A stretch of 47,260 bases of DNA from Caulochytrium protostelioides. Taxonomy: Eukaryota; Chytridiomycota; Caulochytriomycetes; Caulochytriales; Caulochytriaceae. A program made the position numbers and the translations under genes. The notes under the pieces are model-generated. The model saw only the letters and a list, made by a program, of their open reading frames with translations, did not search any database and was not told where the DNA came from. Location: NCBI GenBank assembly GCA_003615045.1, contig ML014255.1, positions 1 through 47,260 on the forward strand, given 5' to 3'. Of the stretch, positions 29,632 through 39,563 are shown piece after piece (positions within the stretch are counted from its first letter, which is position 1; each line of letters opens with the position of its first letter).

Positions 29632-30912
29632 TCAGCCGAAGAGCGCATTGGTCAACTCGTCATTGAAGTCGCCATGGTTGCTATTTGTTGGCTCGTTCTT
29701 GACGCGCTGCTTCTTCACCGGCGCCGCTGTCGACGTCGCATCATCATGGTCGTCCTCGTCGTCCTCTTCCTCATCTTCTTCGTTGTCGTCGTCGTCATCG
29801 TCGTCATCCTCGTCCTCTTGGCTGGCGGTCGAGGCTTCATCGGTTTTGATTTCGATGTTGGGCGCGCGCGTCAGATGTCTCGAAAGATGCGAGTTCATGG
29901 AGAACGCACTAACCTTGTCGGTCTCAAAGATCCGCCGCAGAAGATCATTGCACAGGATGAACCGGCCGTCCTGCGGGTCCTGCAACTGATTGGCCTTCAC
30001 GTAGACCCAGATCTGTTTGACGACCTGCGGACGCGTATGCTGCTCAAAGCCGCACACCTTCGCCAGGTCCGGACTCAAGCGGTACTGCGGCATCTTGCTC
30101 GGGTCGCGCTTCTTGCGCGGCGCCGCGGCTTTCCGCTTCGTGCCCTTCGCACCCTTCACGCCCGGCGTGCGCGGCTTCACCACGTCGTCCTCGGTCATCG
30201 GAATCTCGGAGAAATGCGGATTTTCCGAATACTGCGCTTCGGTGCGCAGATGCGCGCCCAGGATCTTATTCATCGCGAATGCGTTAGCCCGGTTCTTGCC
30301 GAGCACGCGCTTGAGCGGCGCGTCGCAGAAGATGAACCGGCCATCGTCGGGGTCCTGTAACTTGTGGTCCTTAATATACTTCCACAGCGCTTTGATGACT
30401 TCGGGCCGCGTTGCCGTCTTGATCTGGACGACGTCCACCAGCGCCGGCGAGAGGTATTGGGGCACTGAGAACGGGTTCTTCTTGCCGGCTTCGCCCGCCG
30501 CTTTCTTGGGCCCCGCGGCCGTCGCTGCGGCTCTGGGCGCGGATTTCGCGAGCTTCTTGGGCGGGCCGCTACGGACGACTGCGGCCGTCGCAGGAACGGC
30601 GCGCGAGGCCGCTGGCGAGTTCACCGCTGCCGGCGCCGGCGAGGGTCTTGAGGATGTTGACGAGGCCGTGGCCGAGGTGCTCGAGGCCTGGTGGGCCGCG
30701 GCCGGCGCATGCGCCTCGTGCCCGGACGTGAAGATCTCGGTCAGCGTGCTGTGTACGAGTTCCTTGAACGGCTGCTTCTGCGGCCGCAAGTCGACCTGAA
30801 ACTCCGACTCGATTTGCTTGCGCAGATGCGTCGCAGAGACCTGCTCCAAATTGGCCTCGCGCAGCAGTACCTTAAGCCGTGGCAGGTACGTCGATAGCGG
30901 TGGCGTGCTCAT
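29632..30912 (-). CDS. DEK_C plus tandem SWIB/MDM2 domain protein, 426 aa
   Basis: Probable nuclear chromatin/transcription factor related to yeast Uaf30 (RNA polymerase I upstream activating factor) and fission-yeast Spp27. Seen: a DEK_C helical domain at 1-61 (LPRLKVLLREANLEQVSATH then FKELVHSTLTEIF), an Ala/Ser/Lys linker, SWIB domain 1 at 148-223 (QYLSPALVDV, ALWKYIKDHKLQDPDDGRFI), a basic linker (KRKAAAPRKKR, likely nuclear signal), SWIB domain 2 at 273-348 (QYRLSPDLAKV, QIWVYVKANQLQDPQDGRFI), then an acidic Asp/Glu stretch (about 365-395). Two SWIB copies are unusual for yeasts, where one is normal; plants have tandem forms. The start is ATG 30912, which gives the DEK_C domain a natural N-terminus. 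The Pol I role is by homology only. Convergent with SNU114. Confidence 0.9.
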   Translation of the reverse strand: MSTPPLSTYLPRLKVLLREANLEQVSATHLRKQIESEFQVDLRPQKQPFKELVHSTLTEIFTSGHEAHAPAAAHQASSTSATASSTSSRPSPAPAAVNSPAASRAVPATAAVVRSGPPKKLAKSAPRAAATAAGPKKAAGEAGKKNPFSVPQYLSPALVDVVQIKTATRPEVIKALWKYIKDHKLQDPDDGRFIFCDAPLKRVLGKNRANAFAMNKILGAHLRTEAQYSENPHFSEIPMTEDDVVKPRTPGVKGAKGTKRKAAAPRKKRDPSKMPQYRLSPDLAKVCGFEQHTRPQVVKQIWVYVKANQLQDPQDGRFILCNDLLRRIFETDKVSAFSMNSHLSRHLTRAPNIEIKTDEASTASQEDEDDDDDDDDNEEDEEEDDEDDHDDATSTAAPVKKQRVKNEPTNSNHGDFNDELTNALFG

Positions 30913-31971
30913 CGTGGCAGCGTGCGGTACAGGTCGACGCGTCACGATCGCGTCACGACGCGGGGAAACGAGCGGCGAGACCGGGAGCTCTCGGCGTGTG
31001 TTATATCAGACGACACCGCGGTCGCTATCGATCCAGACTGCGTAGGGGGCGATTGGCGCGTAATGAGCTCTGACAGAGTCGCGCCGGTCGGAGTTCCAGC
31101 AGGCAACAAAAAAAAATCGACAAAAACAGAATCAAGAAAAGGCAGCAGTGATGTATCGTCGTGACGTATCGGTGATGGTGATGTGTCGGAGGCGATGTTG
31201 TTAGCGGTGGACTGGCGGTATCAAGCAGCGTTTCGTGGGCTGCACGCGAGTGTCAGAGGACACTCTCAAAGCCGGAAGAAGACGAGGAAGAGATCCGTCG
31301 AAGAATTGCGAGACGTGCTTCACGAGGTTCGCGTGTCTTTTTGCACGATGAAACCCTCAACCGTATCCGGGAGATCGACGTGCAGCACGTCCGAATGAAG
31401 TCCGAACGAAGTCCTAAGCTTTGATGCGTGACCAAGCGTTGACCGGCGACTTCCCAGACGTCTTTCATCAGGAAGTTTCAGCATCTCGCGCTGATGAAGC
31501 GACACGTCACGATTAATGATACACATGTACAGCGTTCGGAGAAAGGAGTATCACGGCCTCGCCGCCTACCGGGCCTTGGAGCGAGCAAGCCGCCGGAGTC
31601 GCCGACGAAGCGCCGCTTTCGAATGGCGCAGGCGAAGGCGATCCTCACGCATCCAAAGGGGATGCACCCAAAGGAAGGAAAGAGAAGGATGCGGGGAATC
31701 GAATCAACGGCGCTCTACAGCGCCCGCGCCAGCGTCGTCGTTCATCACCCCCGAGCGCGCCACGCGCGGTGACGCGCCGACCATAACAATGACAACAGCA
31801 GCAAGATCGTCACGAAAAGCGGACGACCCATGGCGTGGAGTTCACTAGGCTCTATGGCTTGACCGCCACACGCTGTTTTGTCTCTTGTCGTCGGCCATTA
31901 CAGTGAACATACGAGCATGATCCGTGAGGAGACGGCTATCGCCCAACGGGCGATATCACAGTGTGGATACG
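30913..31971. other. Intergenic region upstream of the SWIB gene
   Basis: 1.06 kb between the LTO1 stop and the SWIB start (both minus strand). It has A-rich patches (near 31108 and 31130) and lower GC than the genes. No gene or RNA is recognised. Confidence 0.5.
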
Positions 31972-33078
31972 TCAGAAGGCGAGCATCTCGTCCGTCAGGT
32001 GCTCGCCTGGAGGAGACGGCGGCGCGGAAGATGCGGGCGTCGCAGCGGCGGTGGGCGTCAGCGGCGACGACCCGGCCGCCGCACGCCGGCTCTCGACGCC
32101 GCTGCTCCCGCTGCTCGAGGTCGGCGCGCGCAGCAGACTCTGCAGGACTTTGCACTTGTCGGCCAGACGCCTCGTTGCGTCGGTGAGACTTGCCTGAGGC
32201 CCATCCCTGGGCGAGGCCGCGGCCGACAGCAGCGCTTCCACGTGGTCGAGCGAGCGCAGCAAGCGACGTTGGCGGGCCGATGCGGCCGGAGCCACGGCCG
32301 CCGAGAACGACGGGGCGGGTGCAGGACCCGGCGCGAAGCGCGCTGCGCCTGCCGGCGTGGCCAGCCACAGCCGGCACATCGCGGCGTATGCGGCCTGCCG
32401 TTGGAGGTCCCGATGGATGGCAAAGCCTTTGTCGACGCCCAGCAGAAAGCCATCTGTGTAGCCGGCTTCGCGGCCCATGGCGAGCCCTTCCCGCATGCCT
32501 TTCCGGTAGAATCTGTCGAGCGAAGAAGCGCGTGACGAACATGAACATGAGCAGAGCCCAGTAGCACGGCAGTGAGCAAGCCGAGCCTTCTAACCCGCAT
32601 GATGTCGCTCAGACGAACGGGTTCTTTCGTTTTCTCGGTTAATACGTTACCTGGCTTCGAGACCATTTAGATCGATCTCACCGTCCGTGTCATCGCTCGA
32701 GTCAGAAGGGGACGCGCCAAGCGGAGGTAAGGCCGCCGGCGCGGCCGTGCTTTTGCAGTCGCTGCCGCCGCCGCTGCCGCCGCAAGGAGCGCTCGTTCCC
32801 TGACAGCACGCCGATCCTGCAGTGGATGCGGCCGGTGCCCACTCGGCCGAGATCCCGCCGCACGAGCCTAGGGCGCCCTGGCAGCAGCCTGCCGTGGCTG
32901 CAGGTGTGGACGTGGATGTCGGTGCCACGGTGGAAATCGATTCCGATACCGGTATGGGGGATCGCAATGGAGATGCTGAGGAAGCGGCGGGGGTGGCGGA
33001 CGCGCAGGTGCCTAGGCCTTGGCAGCACCCGGATGGAGGCGCTGTGGGCGCCGGCGACTCTTGGACCATGGCACGCAT
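31972..33078 (-). CDS. LTO1: LTO1 Fe-S adaptor with Cys-rich N-terminal extension, 322 aa, 2 exons
   Basis: With YAE1, LTO1 recruits the ribosome-recycling ATPase Rli1/ABCE1 to the cytosolic Fe-S assembly (CIA) machinery. Exons (minus strand) 33078-32651 and 32512-31972; intron of 138 nt with GTAACG donor and GACAG acceptor, phase 2. Splicing joins DLNGLEA to RFYRKGMREG, matching the yeast LNLEEQYYQEGF. Seven consecutive GX3 repeats (Gly 148, 152, 156, 160, 164, 168, 172) form the deca-GX3 motif of the family. The C-terminus ends MLAF, similar to the aromatic CIA-targeting tail (LSF in human). Residues 1-125 are an extension with GCCQGLGTC (17-25), GCCQGALGSC (64-73) and ACCQGTSAPC (90-99), which I do not know from other LTO1 proteins. 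ATG 33078 is provisional; 33069 is the next in frame. Human LTO1 is 137 aa. Confidence 0.82.
32513..32650 (-). other. LTO1 intron
   Basis: 138 nt, donor GTAACG at 32650, acceptor CGACAG ending at 32513. Retention would bring a premature stop (TAA shortly after the donor). Confidence 0.8.
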
Positions 33079-34756
33079 CTGTCTGCTCCCGGCGTTCGGA
33101 GAAGATAATCGTAATCGAAATGGTCTCAGGAAACGATCTCATCGACCAACGATGGTGCGAAGTGACGAGACGCAAGCAATGGGCGGAGTTTCCCACGAGT
33201 CGGCGCACCCCCCCTCAGAGGCCACGCATGGCCGTACTAAATACGTATAGTATCGCTTCGTCTCTCGCCATCATGGCCCTCCCCAGGTAAGCCGTCGTTG
33301 CTTTGACGTTTCAAGATGCTGAGCGCTGACCGGTCGGTGGCTCTCCTTGGGGACGATTTTCGAGAAGCGGGTGCCTTCGCTGCTCGCGCCGCACGCGCGG
33401 AGACGCCCTATCGGTCGGACCGCCCGCTTTTTTCGATTCTTTATCCTTTTTCGGTGGGCGCAACGTGGCGGCGAAGGGCACCGAGGTGTACAGGTCGGAG
33501 TTCCCCGCGGATCGGCAGGTCGCCGACGATCGGAGCTTGGTCACATGTAGGCGACGGGCCCATCTACACAACATGCAATCGCGCATCGCCGAGGTGGAGC
33601 CAAGCCGTGAAAACAAGGGTCTCGACGTCTCGCTCGACGTCCTGCTGGAGGGTATCGATGCTGAGTGACGGGCCTCTCTCTGTTTTTCTTCGCTGCGAGA
33701 GACATCGCCGGCAGGGGGACCTGCCTTCACGCCGCCTTCACTCCCGGTCTAGAGCAGGATTCTGTGATGCCGATGACCGGCGCTTAATGCCTACGTAGCG
33801 CATCTGCCATCGGACTCGCCTACGCAAATTAAACATGGCTGACACAAATCATGCACGAGCTGAGCAGCGCATCATATCAAGCATCGCACGCTGGGGAATA
33901 GCCACGGCTTAGCTTGGAATCGGGAGGTCCAGCGCGTCAACTAATGACCAACGACGCCCTGACATCTTGAAGCAGACCTGGTCGTTTGTCTGGCAGGAAG
34001 TGCGGGATCTCGCGATGCTGATCCGACGCCGATTGCGCGGACGCGGTGTAGCACGTCTCGCCCAATTCATCGACGGCCCCTGTTGCGGGGTCGGAGGGGG
34101 GCCGTGGCTGAGCCGCACGCTGGCGGCGGCCCCCCGGCACGGCATTTGCTGGCGTTCCCGCAAGGACCCAACGAGGTACCTGGCGGCGGCGGCGGCCATC
34201 GCCCACGCGATGGCCGCCGCCGCCATCTTCCCCGGCCACGGCCGCTCCCGCTCCCATCGCATCCGCCTGCCGCAGTATACTCGGCACATTTCATCAGCGC
34301 CCGGCCTCACACCAAGGCCCGCCCGGGTCATCGTGGCGGTGGGTGAGACGCGCGACGACCGCGATAGCCGCCACGATGTCTGCCGGGAACGCGGTCGGAG
34401 CGTGACTGGTTCTGTTCATTTGGCATCCGACTCTCTCTCCACGTGCTGGGATACCCTTCTCCCGGCAACGACCTTGGTCTCCCACGATTTTCCTTGCGGC
34501 TGCTGCTCGAGACGTGACTTACGACACGGCCGCCGCGACCGCGGTCTACGACATTGGCTCTGCGCCGGCCGTCGGCTTCCTCGACCCCTACCCCCGTCGA
34601 TAGACGCGTGAGATTCTCTATCACCGCAATTTACAGCTCATCCGCGACGCCGTTTCTTTGGACTGCTTCTTCGTCCTCCGGCATATCTCCGCCCGATCCA
34701 GTCGGCCTCAGCCTCTGTTGGATCGCGACGCCGCGCGGTGTCCTCTTATACCCGCC
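33079..34756. other. Divergent intergenic region, LTO1 (-) and FUN30 (+)
   Basis: 1.7 kb without recognisable coding similarity. It includes a 17-bp-arm inverted repeat (34185-34224). Open frames here overlap on both strands and look random. Confidence 0.5.
34185..34224. promoter_or_regulatory. 17-bp perfect inverted repeat, 6-nt spacer
   Basis: Arms 34185-34201 (GGCGGCGGCGGCCATCG) and 34208-34224 are exact reverse complements around CCCACG, about 530 bp upstream of the FUN30 start. A stable hairpin or a paired GGC-rich site is possible; the simple GGC repeat makes chance origin plausible too. Confidence 0.4.
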
Positions 34757-37700
34757 ATGGCGCACTACGCCGACGACCAGGATGGCTTTATCCAGAGCGT
34801 GATTCAGTCGCTGCCCAGCGCCAGTACCGGTGCCGCGGCGCATGGCCGGCCCGATCGGCAGCACTCACGTGCCGCCGGCTCCGCCGATGCCGCGCCTGTA
34901 TTGGAGGTGATCTCCCGCTCCGAGGCCGACTCCGACTCCGACCAAGGCGATTTCCAGCCCGTCTTCCGTCGCAACGGTACCACGCCCGCCACGGCCACGG
35001 CGACGGCGGCCAAGGCCACCGCGTCGGGCACCCATGCGACGGCGTCGTCGTCGTTTGCCGACAACGTGGCGCTGCTGCGCTCGCGGTATCCGCAGTCCTC
35101 GCAGGCGGACATCGAGCGGGCCTTGCGGAGCGCTGACAATGACACGACGCGCGCCGGGTTCTTGCTGCTGTTCCCCGTTCGGCCTGATGGAGGGGGCGGG
35201 CAGACGCCGTCGAGCCGCGGCGGGAGCAGCACGGCGAGCGGGAGCGGCGTGCGGGTCCGAGCGCCGGCCGTGGCGGCCGTGGCGGCGGCGGCGCGCCGCC
35301 GTCCAGCGAGTAATGCCACCGAATCGGTGCACTCTATCGCCTCCGACTCGTCGTCGCTCTCGGACTCGTCGAGTGGCCAGCCCTCGCCGCCGCCCAAGAA
35401 GCGCAGCCGCTTGACCAAGAAGTACATCGAAGACCAGGAGGAGTTCCGGCTGCCCGGCACGGCGTCGCCGCGTGCGAACCGAGCTGCGGCGCGGCCGAAA
35501 CAGAAACGGGCGCGCCGGTCGGCGATCAGCAGTGGCGAGTCGGACGGCGCGACGACGCCGCCGACGAGCGAGGACGAGGAGAGCATCAACAGCGGCTCGG
35601 ATTCGGACGACATGGCGCACGGCGGGCGAGCCAAGCGCAACCAATTCTCCGAGCAGGAGCAGCTTGACCAGGAGACGTTCGACTTCTTCAATACCTCGCC
35701 GGAGGAGAAGCTGGTGGAGCTGCTGGGCTGCGCGCAGGATGCGGCTAAGTACATCGTGCGTAACCGACCGTACGACGATTTGTCCGCCATGCGAGAATTC
35801 TTCGAGTCGAATCGCAAGTGGCGCAAGACCCTCACGAACCTGATGGATCGCCATGCAGAAATGCTCGTGGGCTACAAACAGGTCGACCATGTCATTGACC
35901 AGTGCAGTCAAGTCGGCAACGAGCTCATGCATATCCTCAATCAGTGGCAGAAACTGGACGACGAGCTTGTGACCCAGTTTAAAGTGGAGGATGAGGAGCT
36001 CCCCACCAAGCAGTCGGCGGCGGACGAAGCGTATGCGTCGCTGCTGTTGAAGGAGCAGCCGAAGGATATCACCAAAAAGTTCACCTTGAAGCATTACCAG
36101 CTCGTCGGTGTCTCGTGGTTGTCGCTGCTGCAGCGCCGCGGCCTCGGCGGCATTCTGGCCGACGAGATGGGTCTAGGCAAGACAGCCCAGGTCATCTCTT
36201 TTCTCACGCATCTGCGGGACCGCGGCGTCCGCGGCCCGCATCTCATTATCGTGCCGTCGTCGACGCTAGAGAACTGGCTGCGCGAGTTCGAAGTCTGGTC
36301 GCCGACGATGCGGGTCCAGCCCTACTACGGCAATCAGAAGGAGCGCATTGACTCGCAGTATGATTTGATGCGCGGCATCCAGCGCGGCCGCATCGATGCG
36401 ATCGTGACCACGTACAACCTCGCCACGGGCGCCAAAGCCGACCGTAACTTCCTGCGCAAAATCGGGCCGCAGACCTTGATTCTGGACGAGGGCCATATGG
36501 TCAAAAACATGATGAGCGCGCGATACGGCCACCTGATGGCCATCGAAAGCCCCTTCCGTCTGCTGCTGACTGGCACGCCCATCCAGAACGATCTGATGGA
36601 GCTGCTGTCCCTACTGTCTTTCATTATGCCCAAGATCTTTGAGGGCCGCGTTGCGTCATTCGGCAAACTGTTCAAGGCACGTGTCGGCGTCAACTCGAGC
36701 GATGCCAACTACCTGAGCGAGTCGCGGATCGTCCGCGCTCAGCGTATGATGGCGCCGTTCGTGCTGCGCCGTCGCAAGCGCGACGTCCTCAAAGACCTGC
36801 CCAAAAAGTACGAAAAAATCATCTTCTGCGAGCCTACCACGTCACAGCGCGAAATCTCGAAAAAGCTGATCCAGGCGAGCAAAGCTCAATATTTGCAAGA
36901 ACTCCGCGAGCAGAAAGCCACAGGTACGACCACGGGTACGACCACAGGCACGACCATGACCGGGGCTTCGATTGCGACTGCCATTTCTGCCGCGACAAGC
37001 ACGGCAGCGCCTGGCGCTGTCGCTGTGGATGCAAAGCCGTCGGCAGGCAAGAAGATCGTGCGCGTGCTCAAGAAAACGGACAGCTCATGGGAGTTGAACG
37101 AGTCGGCCGGTAGCAATTTGCTGATGCAGCTGCGTAAAGTGGCCGACCACCCGCTGCTTTTCCGACGGCTGTATACCGATGCGCTGATCAAGCGCATGGC
37201 ACGCGAGATCATGCGAGAGACACAGTACATCGACGCCAACATCGCATATATTCAGGAAGACATGTCCTATATGTCGGATTACGAGCTGCATCTGCTGTGT
37301 ATGAAGTTCCCTTCGATCCGGCAGCACGCACTGCCGTCCGATGCGTGGATGGATGCTGGCAAAGTTCAGCGCCTCGCGAGCCTGCTGACGGAACTGAAAG
37401 CCGGCCAGCACCGCGTGCTGATTTTCTCGCAGTTCGTGATGGTTCTCGACATTCTTGAAAGCGTGCTGCGCACCGAGAAGCATCTCTTTGTGCGCATGGA
37501 CGGCTCGACGCCGGTCGTTGAGCGCCAGTCCATGATCGACCGCTTCAACAACGAGCCCGACCTCTTTGTCTTCTTGCTGTCCACGAAGGCCGGCGGGTTC
37601 GGGATCAACCTGACCTCGTCGGATACGGTGATCCTGTTCGATCTGGACTTTAACCCGCACAACGACAAGCAGGCCGAGGATCGTGCGCACCGTGTCGGGC

Positions 37701-38116
37701 AGACGCGCGACGTGACAATCTACAAGATGATTCTGCGCAAAAGCATCGAACAGCACATCCTCAAGGTCACCACCGACAAGCTCCAGCTCGATCACGAGGT
37801 CCAGAAAGGCACGAAGGAGCTGATGTCGAAGGCCACGGCGGCCGCTACGGGCGCCGCGAGCACAGCGGGCAGCGCCGATGCCGACGCGGATGCGGCGACG
37901 CCTGTGGCGCGGCGGGCGAGCGAAACACCCCCGCCTGCGGGCGCCGCGGGCGCGACCGAGGGCGGTGATGTGCCGGCGGCGACCGACACAGTCGCCCGCA
38001 AAAACGACGCCAAGGTGCTCCAGTTGCTGCGCAAGAAGTGGGTGGAGGACGCCGAAGACGACGACGACGACGAGCATCTGATGGACACTGATCTTGAAGC
38101 GATGGACGATGACTAG
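34757..38116 (+). CDS. FUN30: FUN30/SMARCAD1 chromatin remodeller, 1119 aa
   Basis: Snf2-family ATPase that slides and evicts nucleosomes, promotes DNA-end resection and supports silent chromatin. Seen: a CUE ubiquitin-binding domain (NVALLRSRYPQSS to TTRAGFLLLF, about residues 102-138); acidic/Ser-rich linkers; the conserved EEKLVELLG region (about 315); SNF2 motor lobe 1 with LADEMGLGKTAQV (Walker A, about 473) and DEGH box (about 577); lobe 2 with HRVLIFSQFV, STKAGGFGINL (about 942) and HRVGQTRDV (about 978). A Thr/Gly/Ala-rich insert (about 720-760) sits between the lobes, encoded by an ACGACCACGGGT-like repeat (36926-36957). One CUE is visible where human SMARCAD1 has two. Length fits yeast Fun30 (1131 aa). 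Start ATG 34757 (MAHYADDQDG). Single exon. Confidence 0.95.
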   Translation: MAHYADDQDGFIQSVIQSLPSASTGAAAHGRPDRQHSRAAGSADAAPVLEVISRSEADSDSDQGDFQPVFRRNGTTPATATATAAKATASGTHATASSSFADNVALLRSRYPQSSQADIERALRSADNDTTRAGFLLLFPVRPDGGGGQTPSSRGGSSTASGSGVRVRAPAVAAVAAAARRRPASNATESVHSIASDSSSLSDSSSGQPSPPPKKRSRLTKKYIEDQEEFRLPGTASPRANRAAARPKQKRARRSAISSGESDGATTPPTSEDEESINSGSDSDDMAHGGRAKRNQFSEQEQLDQETFDFFNTSPEEKLVELLGCAQDAAKYIVRNRPYDDLSAMREFFESNRKWRKTLTNLMDRHAEMLVGYKQVDHVIDQCSQVGNELMHILNQWQKLDDELVTQFKVEDEELPTKQSAADEAYASLLLKEQPKDITKKFTLKHYQLVGVSWLSLLQRRGLGGILADEMGLGKTAQVISFLTHLRDRGVRGPHLIIVPSSTLENWLREFEVWSPTMRVQPYYGNQKERIDSQYDLMRGIQRGRIDAIVTTYNLATGAKADRNFLRKIGPQTLILDEGHMVKNMMSARYGHLMAIESPFRLLLTGTPIQNDLMELLSLLSFIMPKIFEGRVASFGKLFKARVGVNSSDANYLSESRIVRAQRMMAPFVLRRRKRDVLKDLPKKYEKIIFCEPTTSQREISKKLIQASKAQYLQELREQKATGTTTGTTTGTTMTGASIATAISAATSTAAPGAVAVDAKPSAGKKIVRVLKKTDSSWELNESAGSNLLMQLRKVADHPLLFRRLYTDALIKRMAREIMRETQYIDANIAYIQEDMSYMSDYELHLLCMKFPSIRQHALPSDAWMDAGKVQRLASLLTELKAGQHRVLIFSQFVMVLDILESVLRTEKHLFVRMDGSTPVVERQSMIDRFNNEPDLFVFLLSTKAGGFGINLTSSDTVILFDLDFNPHNDKQAEDRAHRVGQTRDVTIYKMILRKSIEQHILKVTTDKLQLDHEVQKGTKELMSKATAAATGAASTAGSADADADAATPVARRASETPPPAGAAGATEGGDVPAATDTVARKNDAKVLQLLRKKWVEDAEDDDDDEHLMDTDLEAMDDD

Positions 38117-38345
38117 TCGTCGGATTTTTCGCCTGGTATTCCTGTTCTGTTTCTTTTTTTTATGTCATGCTAATGCTAAATGATTATGATAAGAGAACGT
38201 AGCGAGTGAGTGAGAGATAATGGTGAGCACGCGTGGGAGCCAAGACTGCGAAGAGGAGTGAACTGAGGTAACGTTTGTGGATCTTTAGTGAGGATTTCAC
38301 GGAGAAAAGGATCGGCGATACACAACAGGGATATCCTGCATGATC

Positions 38346-39563
38346 TTAGACGGTCTTTTCTGTGGCCTTGACTTTGCTCGCGGTCTTGGCCGTCGACGCC
38401 TTCTTGGCTTTGGCCGTGGTCCTGATGTCCGACGCCTCCGCTTCGGAGTCATCCAATTCTGATTCTGATTCCGACGATGATGATGATGATGACGACGAGG
38501 TGCAGGGCAGCTCACCGGCCGTGGCGGTCAGCATCTCACTCATGTCGCGGCCCGGGATGTGTTTGCTGCCGCCGTCGGAATGGTTGGCGGCCGTCGTGAG
38601 GCCAAGCGCCGCGATCGCGCGGTCGACCTCTCCCTCCAGCGTACCCGCCTCGTCCTGGTAAGGCTTCGTTGACTCATCGAGCAGGAGGAGACTCTGCTCG
38701 ACAATTTCTTCCATCTGCAGCAGGTTGTGGTCCGTCACCTCGGCCAACTCACGCTCGGTGCTCGGGAACAGTACGCCGTGCAGCTGCGAGATAAGGATCG
38801 CGATGCAGAAGCTTACATCGTGGAGGAACCCAATCTTCTCAAACGGCGCGCGCGACGCCAGCAGGCCCGGCATGGGGTCGGCGATGGAGCCGGTGAGAAC
38901 GCCGATCTCGACGGAGGCGACCATCAGCATCACCGACCAGCGCCAGTACTGCCCTGTGGTGCGGCGAACGAAGGTCATGAGGAGCAGCGCGAGGCCGGTC
39001 GCCAAGTAGAAGATGAGCGCCATCATGGCGCCGTTGGTCACGAAATCGCGCTCGGTGATGCAGTTCTGGCACGAGAGCATGGAGCTGCCCATGCGATCGT
39101 AGTAGGTGCGGCTGCGGCCGTCCTTCAGCATGTCGTAGGCCCGGCGAATTATGATGAACTGTTTCTCCAGCTCCGGGTTGCCGTCCGTCTTGTCTGGGTG
39201 GTACCGCAGGGACATGGTGCGGAAGGAGCGCTTCAGCTCGGCGACAGAGGATGTGGGGCTCGCGCCAAGCTGATCGTACAACGACTCGGGCATGTTATGG
39301 TAGGACGAGGTGAGCGAGTAGACGAGGTAGGTGCCGATGACGGCAGCATAGAAGAAGCGGTAGTGCTTCGAAAAGAGGGGCGAGCCCGCGGGCGGGCTGT
39401 GCTTCTTGCCGCCATACCGGACGCGGTAGTACATCTTTTGCAAGATCGAGGTCGCGACGCCGGGAACAAACGACCACATCACAATCTGCATAAACATGCT
39501 GCCACTGTCGGCAAACTCGAGAAAGTCATCCCCGAAGGGATGGCTGCCTCCGGACTTGGACAT
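38346..39563 (-). CDS. Multi-pass membrane J-domain protein, Erj5-like, 405 aa
   Basis: Probable ER co-chaperone that stimulates an Hsp70. Seen: two hydrophobic spans (about residues 23-41 and 68-86), a J domain at 92-158 with intact HPD (122-124, RYHPDKTDG), a conserved-looking CQNC pair (165-168), three further spans (about 179-199, 208-228, 245-265), and a Ser/Asp/Glu then Lys-rich tail (ESESELDDSEAE, KAKKASTAKTASK). The TM-TM-J-TM order recalls Sec63, but there is no Brl domain and it is shorter, so an Erj5 or related fungal ER J-protein is more likely. ATG 39563 (MSKSGGSHPF) was chosen; the frame above it has only a TTG. Convergent with FUN30 (230 bp between stops). Confidence 0.82.
   Translation of the reverse strand: MSKSGGSHPFGDDFLEFADSGSMFMQIVMWSFVPGVATSILQKMYYRVRYGGKKHSPPAGSPLFSKHYRFFYAAVIGTYLVYSLTSSYHNMPESLYDQLGASPTSSVAELKRSFRTMSLRYHPDKTDGNPELEKQFIIIRRAYDMLKDGRSRTYYDRMGSSMLSCQNCITERDFVTNGAMMALIFYLATGLALLLMTFVRRTTGQYWRWSVMLMVASVEIGVLTGSIADPMPGLLASRAPFEKIGFLHDVSFCIAILISQLHGVLFPSTERELAEVTDHNLLQMEEIVEQSLLLLDESTKPYQDEAGTLEGEVDRAIAALGLTTAANHSDGGSKHIPGRDMSEMLTATAGELPCTSSSSSSSSSESESELDDSEAEASDIRTTAKAKKASTAKTASKVKATEKTV

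Noticed and set aside
32647-33078. Cys-rich ORF as a separate gene (ferredoxin-like or TYW1-like)
   Set aside because: A GT donor at its end joins it in frame to the LTO1 GX3 core, recreating the conserved LEA-x-FY-x3-G segment; one gene is the simpler reading.
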